DNA of 44,908 bases. It comes from JBCBSP01 sp964550935. Lineage in GTDB: Bacteria; Pseudomonadota; Alphaproteobacteria; Caulobacterales; Maricaulaceae. The translations under genes and the position numbers were made by a program. How positions within the stretch are numbered: position 1 is the stretch's first letter; every line of letters begins with the position of its first letter. Below, in pieces: positions 25,521 through 34,729 of this stretch. The DNA lies in NCBI GenBank assembly GCA_964550935.1, contig CAZKBB010000019.1, positions 1-44,908 of the forward strand, written 5' to 3'. The notes below the pieces were generated by a model, which was not told the origin of the DNA, ran no database searches, and worked only from the letters and a program-made list of their open reading frames with translations.

Positions 25521-26654
25521 ATGAAACGCGCCGCCTTCTTGATCTTCGTCGCCGTCGTTTTCGCCGCGATGGCCGTGGCCGTGACCGTGCGCACCCTGTC
25601 GGACGGGGGCGAGGAAAACGCTGGCCGGGGCGGTCGCCAGACTCCGGTCGCGGTGCAAACCGTTCAGCCGCGCGAGTTCTCCGACGTGGTCGAAGCGCTG
25701 GGCACTGCGAACGCAAACGAGTCCGTCACCATCACGGCCAAGGTGTCCGACATCATCAGCCGGATCGAGTTCGATTCCGGCGAGCAGGTGGAGGCGGGCG
25801 ATCTGATCGTGGAGCTTGCCGCGGCCGAGGAAGTCGCCGGCCTGTCGGAAGCGCGGGCCACCTTGCGTGAGGCGCGCCGGGACGTCGTTCGGTTCGATGA
25901 TCTGACCGATCGCGGCGTCGCGCCTCAATCGCGCATGGACGAGGTCAATGCGGTGCTCGAACGCGCCCAAGCCCGCGTCGAGGCGATTGAGGCGCGCGTC
26001 GCCGACCGGGTCATCCGCGCGCCGTTCACCGGCGTGCTCGGCTTGCGCGAGGTCAGCCCCGGCGAGCTGGTGCGGCCCGGCGACGTCATCGCGCGGCTCG
26101 ACGACACCTCCACGATCAAGCTCGACTTTACCCTGCCGGAGCGCTTCCTGTCTGTTATAGAGCCGGGGGTCAGCGTGCAGGCGCGCGCCGCGGCCTTCGA
26201 TGACGAAGTCTTCCACGGCGAGATCGCGCAGATCGACAGCCGCGTGGATCCGGCCACCCGGGCCATGACCGTGCGTGCGCTGGTCGACAACGCCGACGGG
26301 CGCTTGCGCCCAGGCATGCTCATGACGGTGGAGGTGCGCCGCGACGTGCGCACCGCGCCGGCGGTCCCCGAGGCTGCGGTCAGCCGGCTTCGTGAGCGCA
26401 CCTTCGTCTACGTCGTCACCGAGGGCGAAAACGGCGTGGTCGCGGAGCCGCGCGACGTGACGCTCGGCCAGCGCAACGGCGGTCAGTTCGAGGTGCTCGC
26501 CGGGGTCGAGGTCGGCGAGCGCGTCGTCGCCGAGGGCGTTCACCGGGTCAGGCCGGGCGCGCCGGTGCGCATCAGCGAGCAGCGCGGCGGCCCGGAGGAT
26601 CGCGATGGCGGCACCGCGCTCGCCTCGCCGTCCGCCGCGTCCGGGGGCGCGTGA
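25521..26654 (+). CDS. RND efflux periplasmic adaptor (membrane fusion protein)
   Basis: This adaptor subunit of a tripartite RND pump has 377 residues. The N-terminal hydrophobic segment (MKRAAFLIFVAVVFAAMAVA) anchors it in the inner membrane. The barrel-sandwich halves (TITAKVSDIISRIEFDSGEQ and RVIRAPFTGVLGLREVSPGE) flank a short coiled coil (about 110-160), and beta-barrel and membrane-proximal domains follow. It is directly upstream of the permease gene: its TGA stop is one base before the permease ATG. The last 50 codons are low-complexity. No outer-membrane channel gene is adjacent. Confidence 0.93.
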   Translation: MKRAAFLIFVAVVFAAMAVAVTVRTLSDGGEENAGRGGRQTPVAVQTVQPREFSDVVEALGTANANESVTITAKVSDIISRIEFDSGEQVEAGDLIVELAAAEEVAGLSEARATLREARRDVVRFDDLTDRGVAPQSRMDEVNAVLERAQARVEAIEARVADRVIRAPFTGVLGLREVSPGELVRPGDVIARLDDTSTIKLDFTLPERFLSVIEPGVSVQARAAAFDDEVFHGEIAQIDSRVDPATRAMTVRALVDNADGRLRPGMLMTVEVRRDVRTAPAVPEAAVSRLRERTFVYVVTEGENGVVAEPRDVTLGQRNGGQFEVLAGVEVGERVVAEGVHRVRPGAPVRISEQRGGPEDRDGGTALASPSAASGGA

Positions 26655-26655
26655 G

Positions 26656-29600
26656 ATGACGCTGTCGGATGTCGCCGTGCGCCGCCCCGTGCTCGCCGCT
26701 GTGGCGAGCGCGCTGATTATCGTGTTCGGCGTGATGGGCTTGCGCAATTTGCCCCTGCGCGAGCTGCCCGACGTCGACCCGCCGGTGGTTTCGATCCAGG
26801 CGAATTATCCAGGCTCCAACGCCGAGGTGGTGGAGAACCGCGTCACCCAGGTGATCGAGGACCGGCTCTCCGGCATCGACGGCGTGGACACGATCACCTC
26901 CTCGTCTGAAGACGGCGAAGCCTCGGTGACGATCCGCTTCAAGCTCGGGCGCAATATCGAGGCGGCCGCGAACGATGTTCGCGATGCAGTCTCGCGCGCG
27001 GCGGACGTGCTGCCGGAGGATGTCGAGGAGATCCAGGTCGCCAAGCAGGACAGCGATGCTCGGCCTTTCATGTGGTATAATCTGGTGTCGGATCGGCTCA
27101 CTGCGGAGGAGCTGACCGACTACGCAGAGCGCTATGTGATCGATCGCTTCTCCGTGCTCGAAGGTGTCGCGCGAGTGCGCATCGGGGGGCAGCGGCGCTA
27201 CGCCATGCGGCTGTGGCTCGACCCGCAACAGATGGCCGCGCGCGGCGTGACCGTGAGTGATATCGAGAACGCCCTGCGCACCGAGAATATCGAGCTGCCC
27301 GGCGGTTCGGTCGAGACCGCCGACACCCAGCTGATCGTGCGCGTGGAGCGGCTGTTCTCAGACGCAGAGAGCTTCGAGCGCTTGCCGATCCGCACCACGC
27401 CGAGCGGGCACGTGATCCGCCTGGGCGAAGTATCCGACGTGGAGCTGGCGGCTGAGGAGCCACGCACCCTGTTCCGCGGCAACGGCGAGACGATGATCGG
27501 CATCGGCTTCGTGAGGCAGAGCCGCGCCAACTCCATCGAGATCGCCAGGCTCGTGCGCGAGCGCGCTACGCAGGTCCGCGCGAGCCTGCCCGAGGGGACC
27601 GAGCTCATTCAGTCCTCCGACAACACAGTGTTCATCCAGGAATCCATCAACGAGGTCTGGCGCACCCTCGCGATCGCGGCCCTGCTCGTCGTGGCCGTCA
27701 TCTATCTGTTCCTGGGAACGTTGCGCGCGGCGGTGATCCCGGCCGCGGTGGTGCCGGTCTGCCTCATCGGCGTGTTCGCCGCGCTGTCCGCCTTCGGGTT
27801 CTCGATCAACATTTTGACGTTGCTGGCGCTGGTGCTCGCGATCGGACTGGTGGTCGACGATTCCATCGTGGTGCTGGAGAACATCCAACGCCGCGTTGAT
27901 ATGGGCGAACCGCCGATCCTGGCGGCCTATCGCGGCGGGCGGCAGGTCTTCTTCGCGGTCGTGGCGACAACCGCGACGCTGGTCGCGGTGTTCGTGCCGC
28001 TGATCTTCCTTCCCGGCTTCATCGGGCGGATCTTCACCGAACTGGCGGTGACGATCTCCGCGGCGGTGGTGTTGTCGAGCTTCGTCGCGCTGACCCTGTC
28101 CCCGATGATGGGCTCCAAGCTCTTGAAGCCGTCCAGCACAGGGCGCGGTCCGGCCCGCTATGTCGAACGCTTCATGAAATGGCTGCGCGCGGCCTATCGC
28201 GACAGCCTCGACATCGCGCTGCGCGCGCCGGCGGTGGTGGCGCCGGTGATCCTTGTGGCCATCGCCGGGGCGGCCTTCATGTTCGTGCGCCTGCCTGGCG
28301 AGCTCGTTCCCAACGAGGATCGCGGCAGCTTCTTCGGCTTCTTCGCCGGGCCGGAGGGCGCAAGCTTCGAGTACATGGCCCAGCAAGCTGAAGAAGTCGA
28401 AGACATCCTGCTGCCCTACGTGGATGAGAACGAGCTTCGCCGCGTTCTGATCGTGGTCCCCGGCTGGGGCAGCTCCGGGTTCAACACCGGCATCGTTCTC
28501 GGCTCCATGACGCCGTGGGACGAACGCCGCGACGGGCGCACAATCGTCGATGAGATAAATCAGCAGTTCGGCGAACTGACCGGCGTGCGCGCCTTCGCCT
28601 CCATGCGCTCCACGCTTGGCGGCGGAGGGGGAGGGGGCGACGACGTCCAGTTCGTCCTCCTCGGCGCGGACTATGAGGCGATCAACGCCGAAGCCGAACG
28701 CCTCATCGGCGCGATTCGGGAGGGCAATCCGAACCTGCTTCGCGCCCGCAAGGACTATGAGCCGACCTCGCCGCGCCTGGTCGTGGACATCGACCGCGAG
28801 CGCGCCGCCTCGCTCGGCGTATCGGTCTCCGAAATCGGGCGCACGCTTCAGACCCATCTCGGCAAGCGGCGGATCGGCCAGTTCATAGATCGCGGAGAGG
28901 CGTATAACGTCATCACCGAGAACCGGCCCGCCGAGCGCTCCTCCCAGAACGATCTGGAGACGCTCTATGTGCGCGCTGAGTCTGGCGATCTCATCCCGCT
29001 GTCCAACCTTGTCACGCTGCGCGAGCTGGGCGAGGCGTCCCAGCGCAACCGGGTGAGCCGCCAGCGCGCGATCACAGTGTCCGCCACGCTCACCGACGAC
29101 TACACGCTGGGCCAGGCGGTGGAGTGGCTCGACGGCTGGGCGAGCCGGGAGCTGCCCCCGGACATGTCCACGCAGTATCTGGGCGGCGCGAAGGACTTTC
29201 TTGAAGCCAACAATGCGATCTACTTCGCGTTCGGGCTGGCGCTGTTGATCGTGTTCCTGGTGCTGGCCGCTCAGTTTGAAAGCTTCATCCAGCCCGCCGT
29301 GATCATGTTGACCGTGCCGCTCGCCGTCGCGGGGGGCTTGTTCGGGCTCTACATGGCCGGGTCCAGTCTCAACATCTATTCCCAGATCGGGCTGGTCATA
29401 TTGATCGGGCTCGCGGCGAAAAACGGCATCCTCATCGTGGAGTTCGCCAATCAGCTGCGCGATGACGGGCTGGAGTTGCGCGAAGCGACGCTTCAGGCCG
29501 CCGAGACGCGGCTGCGCCCGATCCTCATGACCGGAATCTCCACCGCGATCGGGGCGCTGCCTCTTGTGCTCGCCTCGGGGCCTGGCGCGGAAAGCCGGAT

Positions 29601-29778
29601 CACGATCGGCGTGGTGATCTTCTCCGGCGTGCTGGTGGCGACGCTGTTCACGCTCTTCGTGGTGCCTTCGGTCTACGCCGTTTTCGGGCGCTACACCAAA
29701 ACGCCGAACTGGGTCTCGCGCCAGTTGGACAAGCAGGCGGAGGAAAACGGCCGTTCCGCCGCTCAGCCCGCCGAATAG
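26656..29778 (+). CDS. RND efflux permease (HAE1 type)
   Basis: This inner-membrane proton-driven pump has 1040 residues from ATG 26656. It begins MTLSDVAVRRPVLAAVASAL. The first periplasmic loop contains the RND signature LPDVDPPVVSIQANYPGSNA, and the proton-relay aspartates lie in LALVLAIGLVVDDSIVVLEN. The second half has AAQFESFIQPAVIMLTVPLA and GLAAKNGILIVEFANQL. A glycine run in the second periplasmic part (LGGGGGGGDD) is unusual but in a loop. Size and topology match AcrB/MexB-like pumps; substrate is unknown. It forms an operon with the adaptor and is closed by a hairpin at 29781-29812. Confidence 0.95.
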   Translation: MTLSDVAVRRPVLAAVASALIIVFGVMGLRNLPLRELPDVDPPVVSIQANYPGSNAEVVENRVTQVIEDRLSGIDGVDTITSSSEDGEASVTIRFKLGRNIEAAANDVRDAVSRAADVLPEDVEEIQVAKQDSDARPFMWYNLVSDRLTAEELTDYAERYVIDRFSVLEGVARVRIGGQRRYAMRLWLDPQQMAARGVTVSDIENALRTENIELPGGSVETADTQLIVRVERLFSDAESFERLPIRTTPSGHVIRLGEVSDVELAAEEPRTLFRGNGETMIGIGFVRQSRANSIEIARLVRERATQVRASLPEGTELIQSSDNTVFIQESINEVWRTLAIAALLVVAVIYLFLGTLRAAVIPAAVVPVCLIGVFAALSAFGFSINILTLLALVLAIGLVVDDSIVVLENIQRRVDMGEPPILAAYRGGRQVFFAVVATTATLVAVFVPLIFLPGFIGRIFTELAVTISAAVVLSSFVALTLSPMMGSKLLKPSSTGRGPARYVERFMKWLRAAYRDSLDIALRAPAVVAPVILVAIAGAAFMFVRLPGELVPNEDRGSFFGFFAGPEGASFEYMAQQAEEVEDILLPYVDENELRRVLIVVPGWGSSGFNTGIVLGSMTPWDERRDGRTIVDEINQQFGELTGVRAFASMRSTLGGGGGGGDDVQFVLLGADYEAINAEAERLIGAIREGNPNLLRARKDYEPTSPRLVVDIDRERAASLGVSVSEIGRTLQTHLGKRRIGQFIDRGEAYNVITENRPAERSSQNDLETLYVRAESGDLIPLSNLVTLRELGEASQRNRVSRQRAITVSATLTDDYTLGQAVEWLDGWASRELPPDMSTQYLGGAKDFLEANNAIYFAFGLALLIVFLVLAAQFESFIQPAVIMLTVPLAVAGGLFGLYMAGSSLNIYSQIGLVILIGLAAKNGILIVEFANQLRDDGLELREATLQAAETRLRPILMTGISTAIGALPLVLASGPGAESRITIGVVIFSGVLVATLFTLFVVPSVYAVFGRYTKTPNWVSRQLDKQAEENGRSAAQPAE

Positions 29779-29780
29779 AC

Positions 29781-29812
29781 AACGCCCCGCCTGGCGGACC
29801 TGGCGGGGCGTT
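29781..29812. terminator. Hairpin between convergent RND permease and cytochrome c genes
   Basis: A perfect 11-bp inverted repeat (AACGCCCCGCC at 29781-29791 with 29802-29812) encloses a 10-base loop, starting two bases after the permease stop. There is no strong T-tract on either side. Position and strength suggest termination for both convergent genes. Confidence 0.75.
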
Positions 29813-29835
29813 GAAGCCTGCTCCGGCGGCGCCGT

Positions 29836-30387
29836 TTATTCCTCGTGGGTCTCCACCGCCAGATAAGCGATCACGTCGCGGCGATCGTCCGCGTTGCGAT
29901 AGCCCGCGAAGCTCATCCGATTGCCCGGCAGATAGCTGTTCGGGTTGGCGAGCCATTGATCCAGCTCGTCCGCACTCCACGTAACGTCAGCTTCCTGCAA
30001 CGCGTCTGAATACCCGAAGCCGTCCGCCGTGCCGACGACGCGTCCGAACATGCCGTGGAGGTTCGGGCCGATCAGATGTCGCCCGCCCTCGCTCAGCGTG
30101 TGGCAGGACGTGCACTGGCGAAACAGCCGCCGGCCGCGATCAAGGTTTGCATTCGTATAGGGTGCGCCAAGCTCGGCGAGGATCGCCTCAGCCCCGGCGG
30201 ACTCCTCCCCTTGCGGATCGGCCCCGCCGGCGGCCTCGCCCGCGAACGGGCTGGAGACCTGCATGTGCTCGGAGACGTCCTGGGAGGCTTCGCCGTCCGG
30301 AGCGGCCGGCGCCGGGTCGGAGCCGCCGCAGGCGGCGAGCAGGAGCGCGCTCAGCGCGGCGGCGGTCGTTGACATGGTGCGGATCAT
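29836..30387 (-). CDS. Membrane-anchored lipoprotein class I cytochrome c
   Basis: This 183-residue c-type cytochrome has lipobox LLAAC at Cys20. A long acidic linker (about 25-80) follows, then the haem-binding motif C92-T-S-C95-H96 and the distal ligand M158 in LPGNRMSFAGY. The C-terminal helix RRDVIAYLAVETHEE is typical of cytochrome c2-like folds. A lipid-anchored electron carrier between bc1 complex and oxidase is a likely role. Haem attachment would use the general maturation system. It is convergent with the RND permease gene. Confidence 0.9.
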   Translation of the reverse strand: MIRTMSTTAAALSALLLAACGGSDPAPAAPDGEASQDVSEHMQVSSPFAGEAAGGADPQGEESAGAEAILAELGAPYTNANLDRGRRLFRQCTSCHTLSEGGRHLIGPNLHGMFGRVVGTADGFGYSDALQEADVTWSADELDQWLANPNSYLPGNRMSFAGYRNADDRRDVIAYLAVETHEE

Positions 30388-30474
30388 AGCCCCTCCGGCG
30401 TTGATGTCTTTGCACAGGCGCTAGCTCGCCCGGCGTTTGCGTTCAACGCGCAAGGTGACGCACGCAAGCCCGCG

Positions 30475-31404
30475 TCAGGCCGCCTGGGTCACCCCGTCGC
30501 GAAAGCCGAGCGGCAGGCCGGCGTCGGGGGTGAAGCCGAACAGGTCTTCGTCGGGCAGTCCGCGGCGAACGATGTCGCGCACGCCAAGCAGGCGATCGAG
30601 ATCAACCCCGGTGTCCACGCCCATGGCTTCGAACATGAAAACCAGATCCTCGGTCACGATGTTCCCGCTGGCGCCGGGCGCGAACGGACAGCCGCCGAGG
30701 CCTCCCAGCGAGGAATCGAACGTGGTGATCCCCTCCTCATAGGCGGCGAGCGCGTTGGCCAGCCCCAGCCCCCGCGTGTTGTGAAGGTGCACGCCCATGA
30801 CCTTGTCCGCGCCCACCGCGCCGCGCACCGCACGGATCAGCGTCTTGATCGAGGCCGGATCGGCGTACCCGGTCGTGTCGGAGATCCCGACCTCGGCGCA
30901 GCCGGCTTCGACCAAACCTTCGGCGAGGCGGAGGATCTGGGCCTGAGGGATCGCGCCCTCCAGCGTGCAGCCGAAGGCGGTGGAGAGTGAACCTTCAAAG
31001 TGCGTGTTCGGGGCCTTTGTCTTCAGCAGTCTCGCGATCTCGCGCGCTTCATCCAGAACCTGGGCATGGGTGCGGCGCAGATTTTTCAGCGAGTGGGTCT
31101 CGCTGACCGACAGCGGCAGGGTGATCTTGTGCGCACCGGCCTTCACGGCGGCCTCCGCGCCTTTGAGGTTGGGCACAAGAACCGCCACGGTCAGCTCGGG
31201 CAGGGTCTTCGCATCGGCTACGATCTCGGCGGTGTCGGCGAGCTGGGGCAGGAGCTTGGCCGACACGAAGGAGCCGACCTCGATCTCGCGCACGCCGGCC
31301 TCGTACTCGGCCTTGATCCAGGCCTTCTTGGCGTCGCTCGCCATGATCGACTTGCAGTTCTGCAGCCCGTCGCGCGGGCCGACTTCGCTGATCTCGATCC
31401 TCAT
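30475..31404 (-). CDS. Hydroxymethylglutaryl-CoA lyase family protein
   Basis: This lyase of 309 residues is of the type that cleaves HMG-CoA to acetoacetate and acetyl-CoA, within the DRE-TIM metallolyase superfamily. The sequence begins MRIEISEVGPRDGLQNCKSI, with the GPRDGLQN motif that supplies the metal-binding Asp. The metal-binding HLH lies in GVHLHNTRGLG, and the active-site Cys loop is GGLGGCPFAPGASGNIVTED. It overlaps the LeuD-like gene by ATGA and is last in a four-gene operon with a CoA-transferase and LeuC/LeuD homologues. In this context citramalyl-CoA or HMG-CoA are candidate substrates. Confidence 0.9.
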   Translation of the reverse strand: MRIEISEVGPRDGLQNCKSIMASDAKKAWIKAEYEAGVREIEVGSFVSAKLLPQLADTAEIVADAKTLPELTVAVLVPNLKGAEAAVKAGAHKITLPLSVSETHSLKNLRRTHAQVLDEAREIARLLKTKAPNTHFEGSLSTAFGCTLEGAIPQAQILRLAEGLVEAGCAEVGISDTTGYADPASIKTLIRAVRGAVGADKVMGVHLHNTRGLGLANALAAYEEGITTFDSSLGGLGGCPFAPGASGNIVTEDLVFMFEAMGVDTGVDLDRLLGVRDIVRRGLPDEDLFGFTPDAGLPLGFRDGVTQAA

Positions 31405-32039
31405 GCGGTGATCTCCTCTTCAGGCGTGGCGTAGGCCCAGGCGCGCGCCTCCCGGTCGCGCGACAGAAAGCTTTGAATGGCGCCGTCATGCTTCAAGGTG
31501 AGCCCGATCGGGTCGAGCCCCTCGATCAGCATGGCCTTCGCGCCGGGGGCGATGTCGAAGCGCGCCGCGCGGTCCTCTCCGGCGAGCCGCACCGTCTGGG
31601 CGGGAAGGTCGATCGCGAGCCGGCCGCCGTCCTCCAACGCCTCCATCAGCCGGTCGACCTCGCCGGGCTCCAGCGCGACCGGCAACACCCCGTTGCGGAT
31701 GCAGTTGTTGTAGAAGATGTCGCCGAACGACTTCGCGACCACCGCGCGGATCCCGTAGTCCACCAGCGCCCAGACCGCATGCTCGCGCGAGGAGCCGCAG
31801 CCGAAGTTCGCCCCGGCCACCAAGATGGTCGCATCGGCGAATTCAGGCCGGTTCAGCACGAAGTCGGCCGAAGGCTCGCGCAAGCCCGGCTCGGCGTAGC
31901 GCCAGCCTGCGAAGAGGCCCTCGCCGAGCCCGGTCTTGCCGGTGGTCTTCATTTCGCGCGAGGGGATGATCTGGTCGGTGTCGACATTGTCAACCGGGAT
32001 GGGCGCGGCGACGCCTTCATGCTCGGTGAAGGGAGTCAT
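31401..32039 (-). CDS. Isopropylmalate isomerase small-subunit homologue (LeuD-like)
   Basis: This 212-residue small subunit belongs to the aconitase-family isopropylmalate isomerase/hydratase group. Characteristic segments are PVDNVDTDQIIPSREM, then NFGCGSSREHAVWALVDYG and FGDIFYNNCIRNGVLPVALE. It overlaps the LeuC-like gene and the lyase gene by four bases on each side, implying translational coupling. True LeuD acts in leucine synthesis, but no leuA or leuB adjoin here. A hydro-lyase for another branched hydroxyacid, such as citramalate/mesaconate/citraconate, is a reasonable alternative. Confidence 0.88.
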   Translation of the reverse strand: MTPFTEHEGVAAPIPVDNVDTDQIIPSREMKTTGKTGLGEGLFAGWRYAEPGLREPSADFVLNRPEFADATILVAGANFGCGSSREHAVWALVDYGIRAVVAKSFGDIFYNNCIRNGVLPVALEPGEVDRLMEALEDGGRLAIDLPAQTVRLAGEDRAARFDIAPGAKAMLIEGLDPIGLTLKHDGAIQSFLSRDREARAWAYATPEEEITA

Positions 32040-33472
32040 TCGGCCGCCTCCCGGATCGGTTCGGGATCAATGCGGCGTGGATCGGTGATGCGCCCGGCGA
32101 CCGCCGAGGCCGCGACGGCCGCAGGGCTCGCAAGATGGGTGCGCACCCCGGGACCCTGGCGACCCTCGAAATTGCGGTTGGTCGACGAGATCACCCGCGC
32201 GCCGGGCGGAAACGTCTCCCCGCCGGCGTAGAAGCACATCGCGCAGCCGGGCTCGCCCCATTCAAAGCCGGCCTCGACGAAGACCCGGTCCAACCCCTGT
32301 GCTTCGGCCTCACGCTTGACGCTCTGAGAGCCCGGCACGCACACCGCGCGCACGCCGTCGGCGACGCGCCGGCCCTTCAGGAAGGCCGCCGCGGCGCGCA
32401 GGTCCGACAGCCGCCCGTTCGTGCAAGAACCGATGAAGGCCCCGTCGAGCGGCAGGCCCTCGATCGCCTCGCCCGGTCGAATCCCCATGTAGTCGAGCGC
32501 GCGGCGCACGCTCTTGGCGGCCTTCGGATCCAGCGCGTCCGGGTCGGGCGCGCTTGCGCCGAACGCTCCGGCGTGCTCCGGGCTGGTGCCCCAGCTGATC
32601 ACCGGGGCGACCTCGGCTGCGTCGATCTCGATCTCATGATCGAAGCGCGCGCCCGCGTCGGTCTTCAGCGTGCGCCAATGCGCGACGGCTTGATCCCAGA
32701 GCGCGCCCTCAGGCGCGAAGGGGCGGCCCTTCACATGCTCGATCACGGTGTCGTCGGGCGCGATGATGGCGGTGAAGGCGGCGAACTCCACCGCGAGATT
32801 GCATAGCGTCAGGCGTTCTTCCAGGCTCAGCGCCTCGACAGCCTCGCCGGCGAACTCGATCGCGGCGCGCTTGCCGCCGGCTGCGCCGTGGGTCGCAATG
32901 ATGTGAAGCGCCAGGTCCTTCGCGGTCACGCCGGGGGCCAGCCGGCCGGTCATCGTGATGCGCATCTGGGGCGGCTTCTTCAGGCGCACCACGCCGGTGG
33001 CCATGGCGTGCTCGGCCTCGCTGGAGCCGACGCCCCAGGCCGCCGCGCCGAGCGCGCCCAGCGAGCAGGTATGGCTGTCGGGGCAGATCAGGGTCAGGCC
33101 GGGCAGGGCGACCGCAAGCTCGGGCGCTATGACGTGGACGATGCCCTGACGCGGATCGGTCACGTCGACGAGATGAAGCCCGGCTTCGCGCGCGGCTTCC
33201 CGCGTGGCGGTGATGAAATTGCCCCCGGACGGCGTGCGCGAGTCGTTCGCCCCGCGCCCCGGCGCGTTGGAGACGATGTGGTCCATGGTCACGACGACGC
33301 GTTCGGGCGCGACCGGTTTGCGGCCGGCCTCGGCCAAGCTGGCCAGAGCGGCCGCGCCGGTGCGCTCGTGCAGGAAGACGCGGTCGATCGCGATCAGGGA
33401 CTCCTCCATCCCCTCCACGCGAATCTCGTGGTCGGCCCAGATTTTGTCGAACAGTGTCGCGGGCTCTGGCAT
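32036..33472 (-). CDS. Isopropylmalate isomerase large-subunit homologue (LeuC-like), 4Fe-4S
   Basis: This 478-residue large subunit carries the aconitase-family iron-sulfur site, with cysteines in FIGSCTNGR and in GEPGCAMCFYAGG. Other family motifs are ICPDSHTCSLGALGA and SSTNRNFEGRQGPGVRTHLA. Several positions near-invariant in biosynthetic LeuC differ: GSCTNSR reads GSCTNGR, MTICNM reads LTLCNL, and the MCL after the cluster Cys reads MCF. That divergence and the operon partners suggest a catabolic paralogue rather than the leucine-pathway enzyme. It overlaps the LeuD-like gene by ATGA and follows the CoA-transferase gene by three bases. Confidence 0.88.
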   Translation of the reverse strand: MPEPATLFDKIWADHEIRVEGMEESLIAIDRVFLHERTGAAALASLAEAGRKPVAPERVVVTMDHIVSNAPGRGANDSRTPSGGNFITATREAAREAGLHLVDVTDPRQGIVHVIAPELAVALPGLTLICPDSHTCSLGALGAAAWGVGSSEAEHAMATGVVRLKKPPQMRITMTGRLAPGVTAKDLALHIIATHGAAGGKRAAIEFAGEAVEALSLEERLTLCNLAVEFAAFTAIIAPDDTVIEHVKGRPFAPEGALWDQAVAHWRTLKTDAGARFDHEIEIDAAEVAPVISWGTSPEHAGAFGASAPDPDALDPKAAKSVRRALDYMGIRPGEAIEGLPLDGAFIGSCTNGRLSDLRAAAAFLKGRRVADGVRAVCVPGSQSVKREAEAQGLDRVFVEAGFEWGEPGCAMCFYAGGETFPPGARVISSTNRNFEGRQGPGVRTHLASPAAVAASAVAGRITDPRRIDPEPIREAAE

Positions 33473-33475
33473 GGA

Positions 33476-34714
33476 TCACTCCGCGCTGGCGCGCGCCGGT
33501 CCCTCATCGCTCCAGTCCTCGGCCTTGCCGCTTGCGATCAGCGCCTCGATCTCGGCGGAGTTCAGCCCGGCGAGCCCCAAGACCTCTCGAGTGTGCTCGC
33601 CGGGCTTTGGCGGATCGAAGCGCTTGGCCGGGCGCACCCCGCCGTAGGACAGAGGCAGGGCGGGCAGCTTGGTGTGCTGGCCGTCCGGCAGCTCCATGTC
33701 GATCAGACCGCCGGCGTTCAGGTGCGGGTCGTCGAACAGCTCTTCCGGCTTGGTGATGGGCGCGAAGGGAAGACCGGTGCGCTCCAGCGCCTCCATCAAA
33801 TCCTGGCGGGTCATCTTCAAGAAGGCCTCGCGCACCTGGGGCATGATCTCCTCCCGGCGCGCCACCCGGTCGGTGTTCTTCGCCAGGGTTGCGTCCGCGG
33901 CCCAGTCTGAGAATCCGAACGCCTCGCAGAAGACCTTCCATTGAGTGTCGGAGACCACGCCCACGAACAGCTTATCGTCGTCGGCGGTGTCGAACACGTC
34001 GTAGATGGCCCAGGCCGAGACCCGTGCGGGCATGGGCGCGGCGGCCTTCCCCGTCACGGCCTTCTGAGCCATGTGCTGACCGACGAGGAACGCCGTGGTC
34101 TCGTAGAGCGAGGCGGTGACGCGCCGGCCCTGACCGGTGCGCCGGCGCTCCTCCAGCGCGGCGAGCACGCCGATCGCGCCGAACATGCCGCCGGTCACGT
34201 CGATCACGCTGGCGCCGGCGCGCAAGGGGCGGCCCGGCGGGCCGGTCATGTATGCCAGCCCGCCCATCATCTGGGCGACCTCGTCAAGCGCGGTGCGATG
34301 GGCGTAGGGCCCGTCGAGAAAGCCCTTCTCCGAACAATAGATGAGGCCAGGGTTATCGGCCTGCAGCGCATCGGCGCCGAAGCCCAGCTTGTCGAGCGCG
34401 CCGGGCCGGAAATTCTCCACGAACACGTCCGCCTCGCGGATCAAACGCTTGATCGCGCCAGCGCCCTCGTCGCTTTTCAAATCGACGCAGATCGAGCGCT
34501 TGTTGCGATTGTACATCGCGAAATAGCCTGCGCCCGCGCCGGCCAGCTTGCGGGTCTTGTCGCCGCCGATCGGCTCGACCTTGATCACGTCCGCGCCGAG
34601 ATCGGCCAGGATCAGACCCGCGGCCGGACCCATCACCATGTGAGTGAACTCGATGACCTTCAGGCCCGAGAGCGGGCCGGGCGCGGCGTGCGGATCGGCC
34701 TGGGGTTGAGCCAT
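33476..34714 (-). CDS. CaiB/BaiF-type (class III) CoA-transferase
   Basis: This 412-residue class III CoA-transferase moves CoA from a donor such as succinyl-CoA to a carboxylic acid. The N-terminal GLKVIEFTHMVMGPAAGLIL, then DLGADVIKVEPIGGD and NRNKRSICVDLKSDEG are family hallmarks. The catalytic Asp is probably D144 in RTALDEVAQMMGGLAYMTG. It is the first gene of the leftward operon with the LeuC-like, LeuD-like and HMG-CoA lyase genes. A perfect palindrome (34730-34745) lies 15 bases before the start and probably acts as operator. The acid it activates cannot be read from sequence. Confidence 0.92.
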   Translation of the reverse strand: MAQPQADPHAAPGPLSGLKVIEFTHMVMGPAAGLILADLGADVIKVEPIGGDKTRKLAGAGAGYFAMYNRNKRSICVDLKSDEGAGAIKRLIREADVFVENFRPGALDKLGFGADALQADNPGLIYCSEKGFLDGPYAHRTALDEVAQMMGGLAYMTGPPGRPLRAGASVIDVTGGMFGAIGVLAALEERRRTGQGRRVTASLYETTAFLVGQHMAQKAVTGKAAAPMPARVSAWAIYDVFDTADDDKLFVGVVSDTQWKVFCEAFGFSDWAADATLAKNTDRVARREEIMPQVREAFLKMTRQDLMEALERTGLPFAPITKPEELFDDPHLNAGGLIDMELPDGQHTKLPALPLSYGGVRPAKRFDPPKPGEHTREVLGLAGLNSAEIEALIASGKAEDWSDEGPARASAE

Positions 34715-34729
34715 GTTCGCCTCAAATCC

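Noticed and set aside
30475..32039. Assigning the LeuC/LeuD/lyase genes to leucine biosynthesis
   Set aside because: No leuA or leuB is adjacent, and the partners are a CoA-transferase and an HMG-CoA lyase, which belong to catabolism. Kept as a possibility only if no other leuCD exists in the genome.
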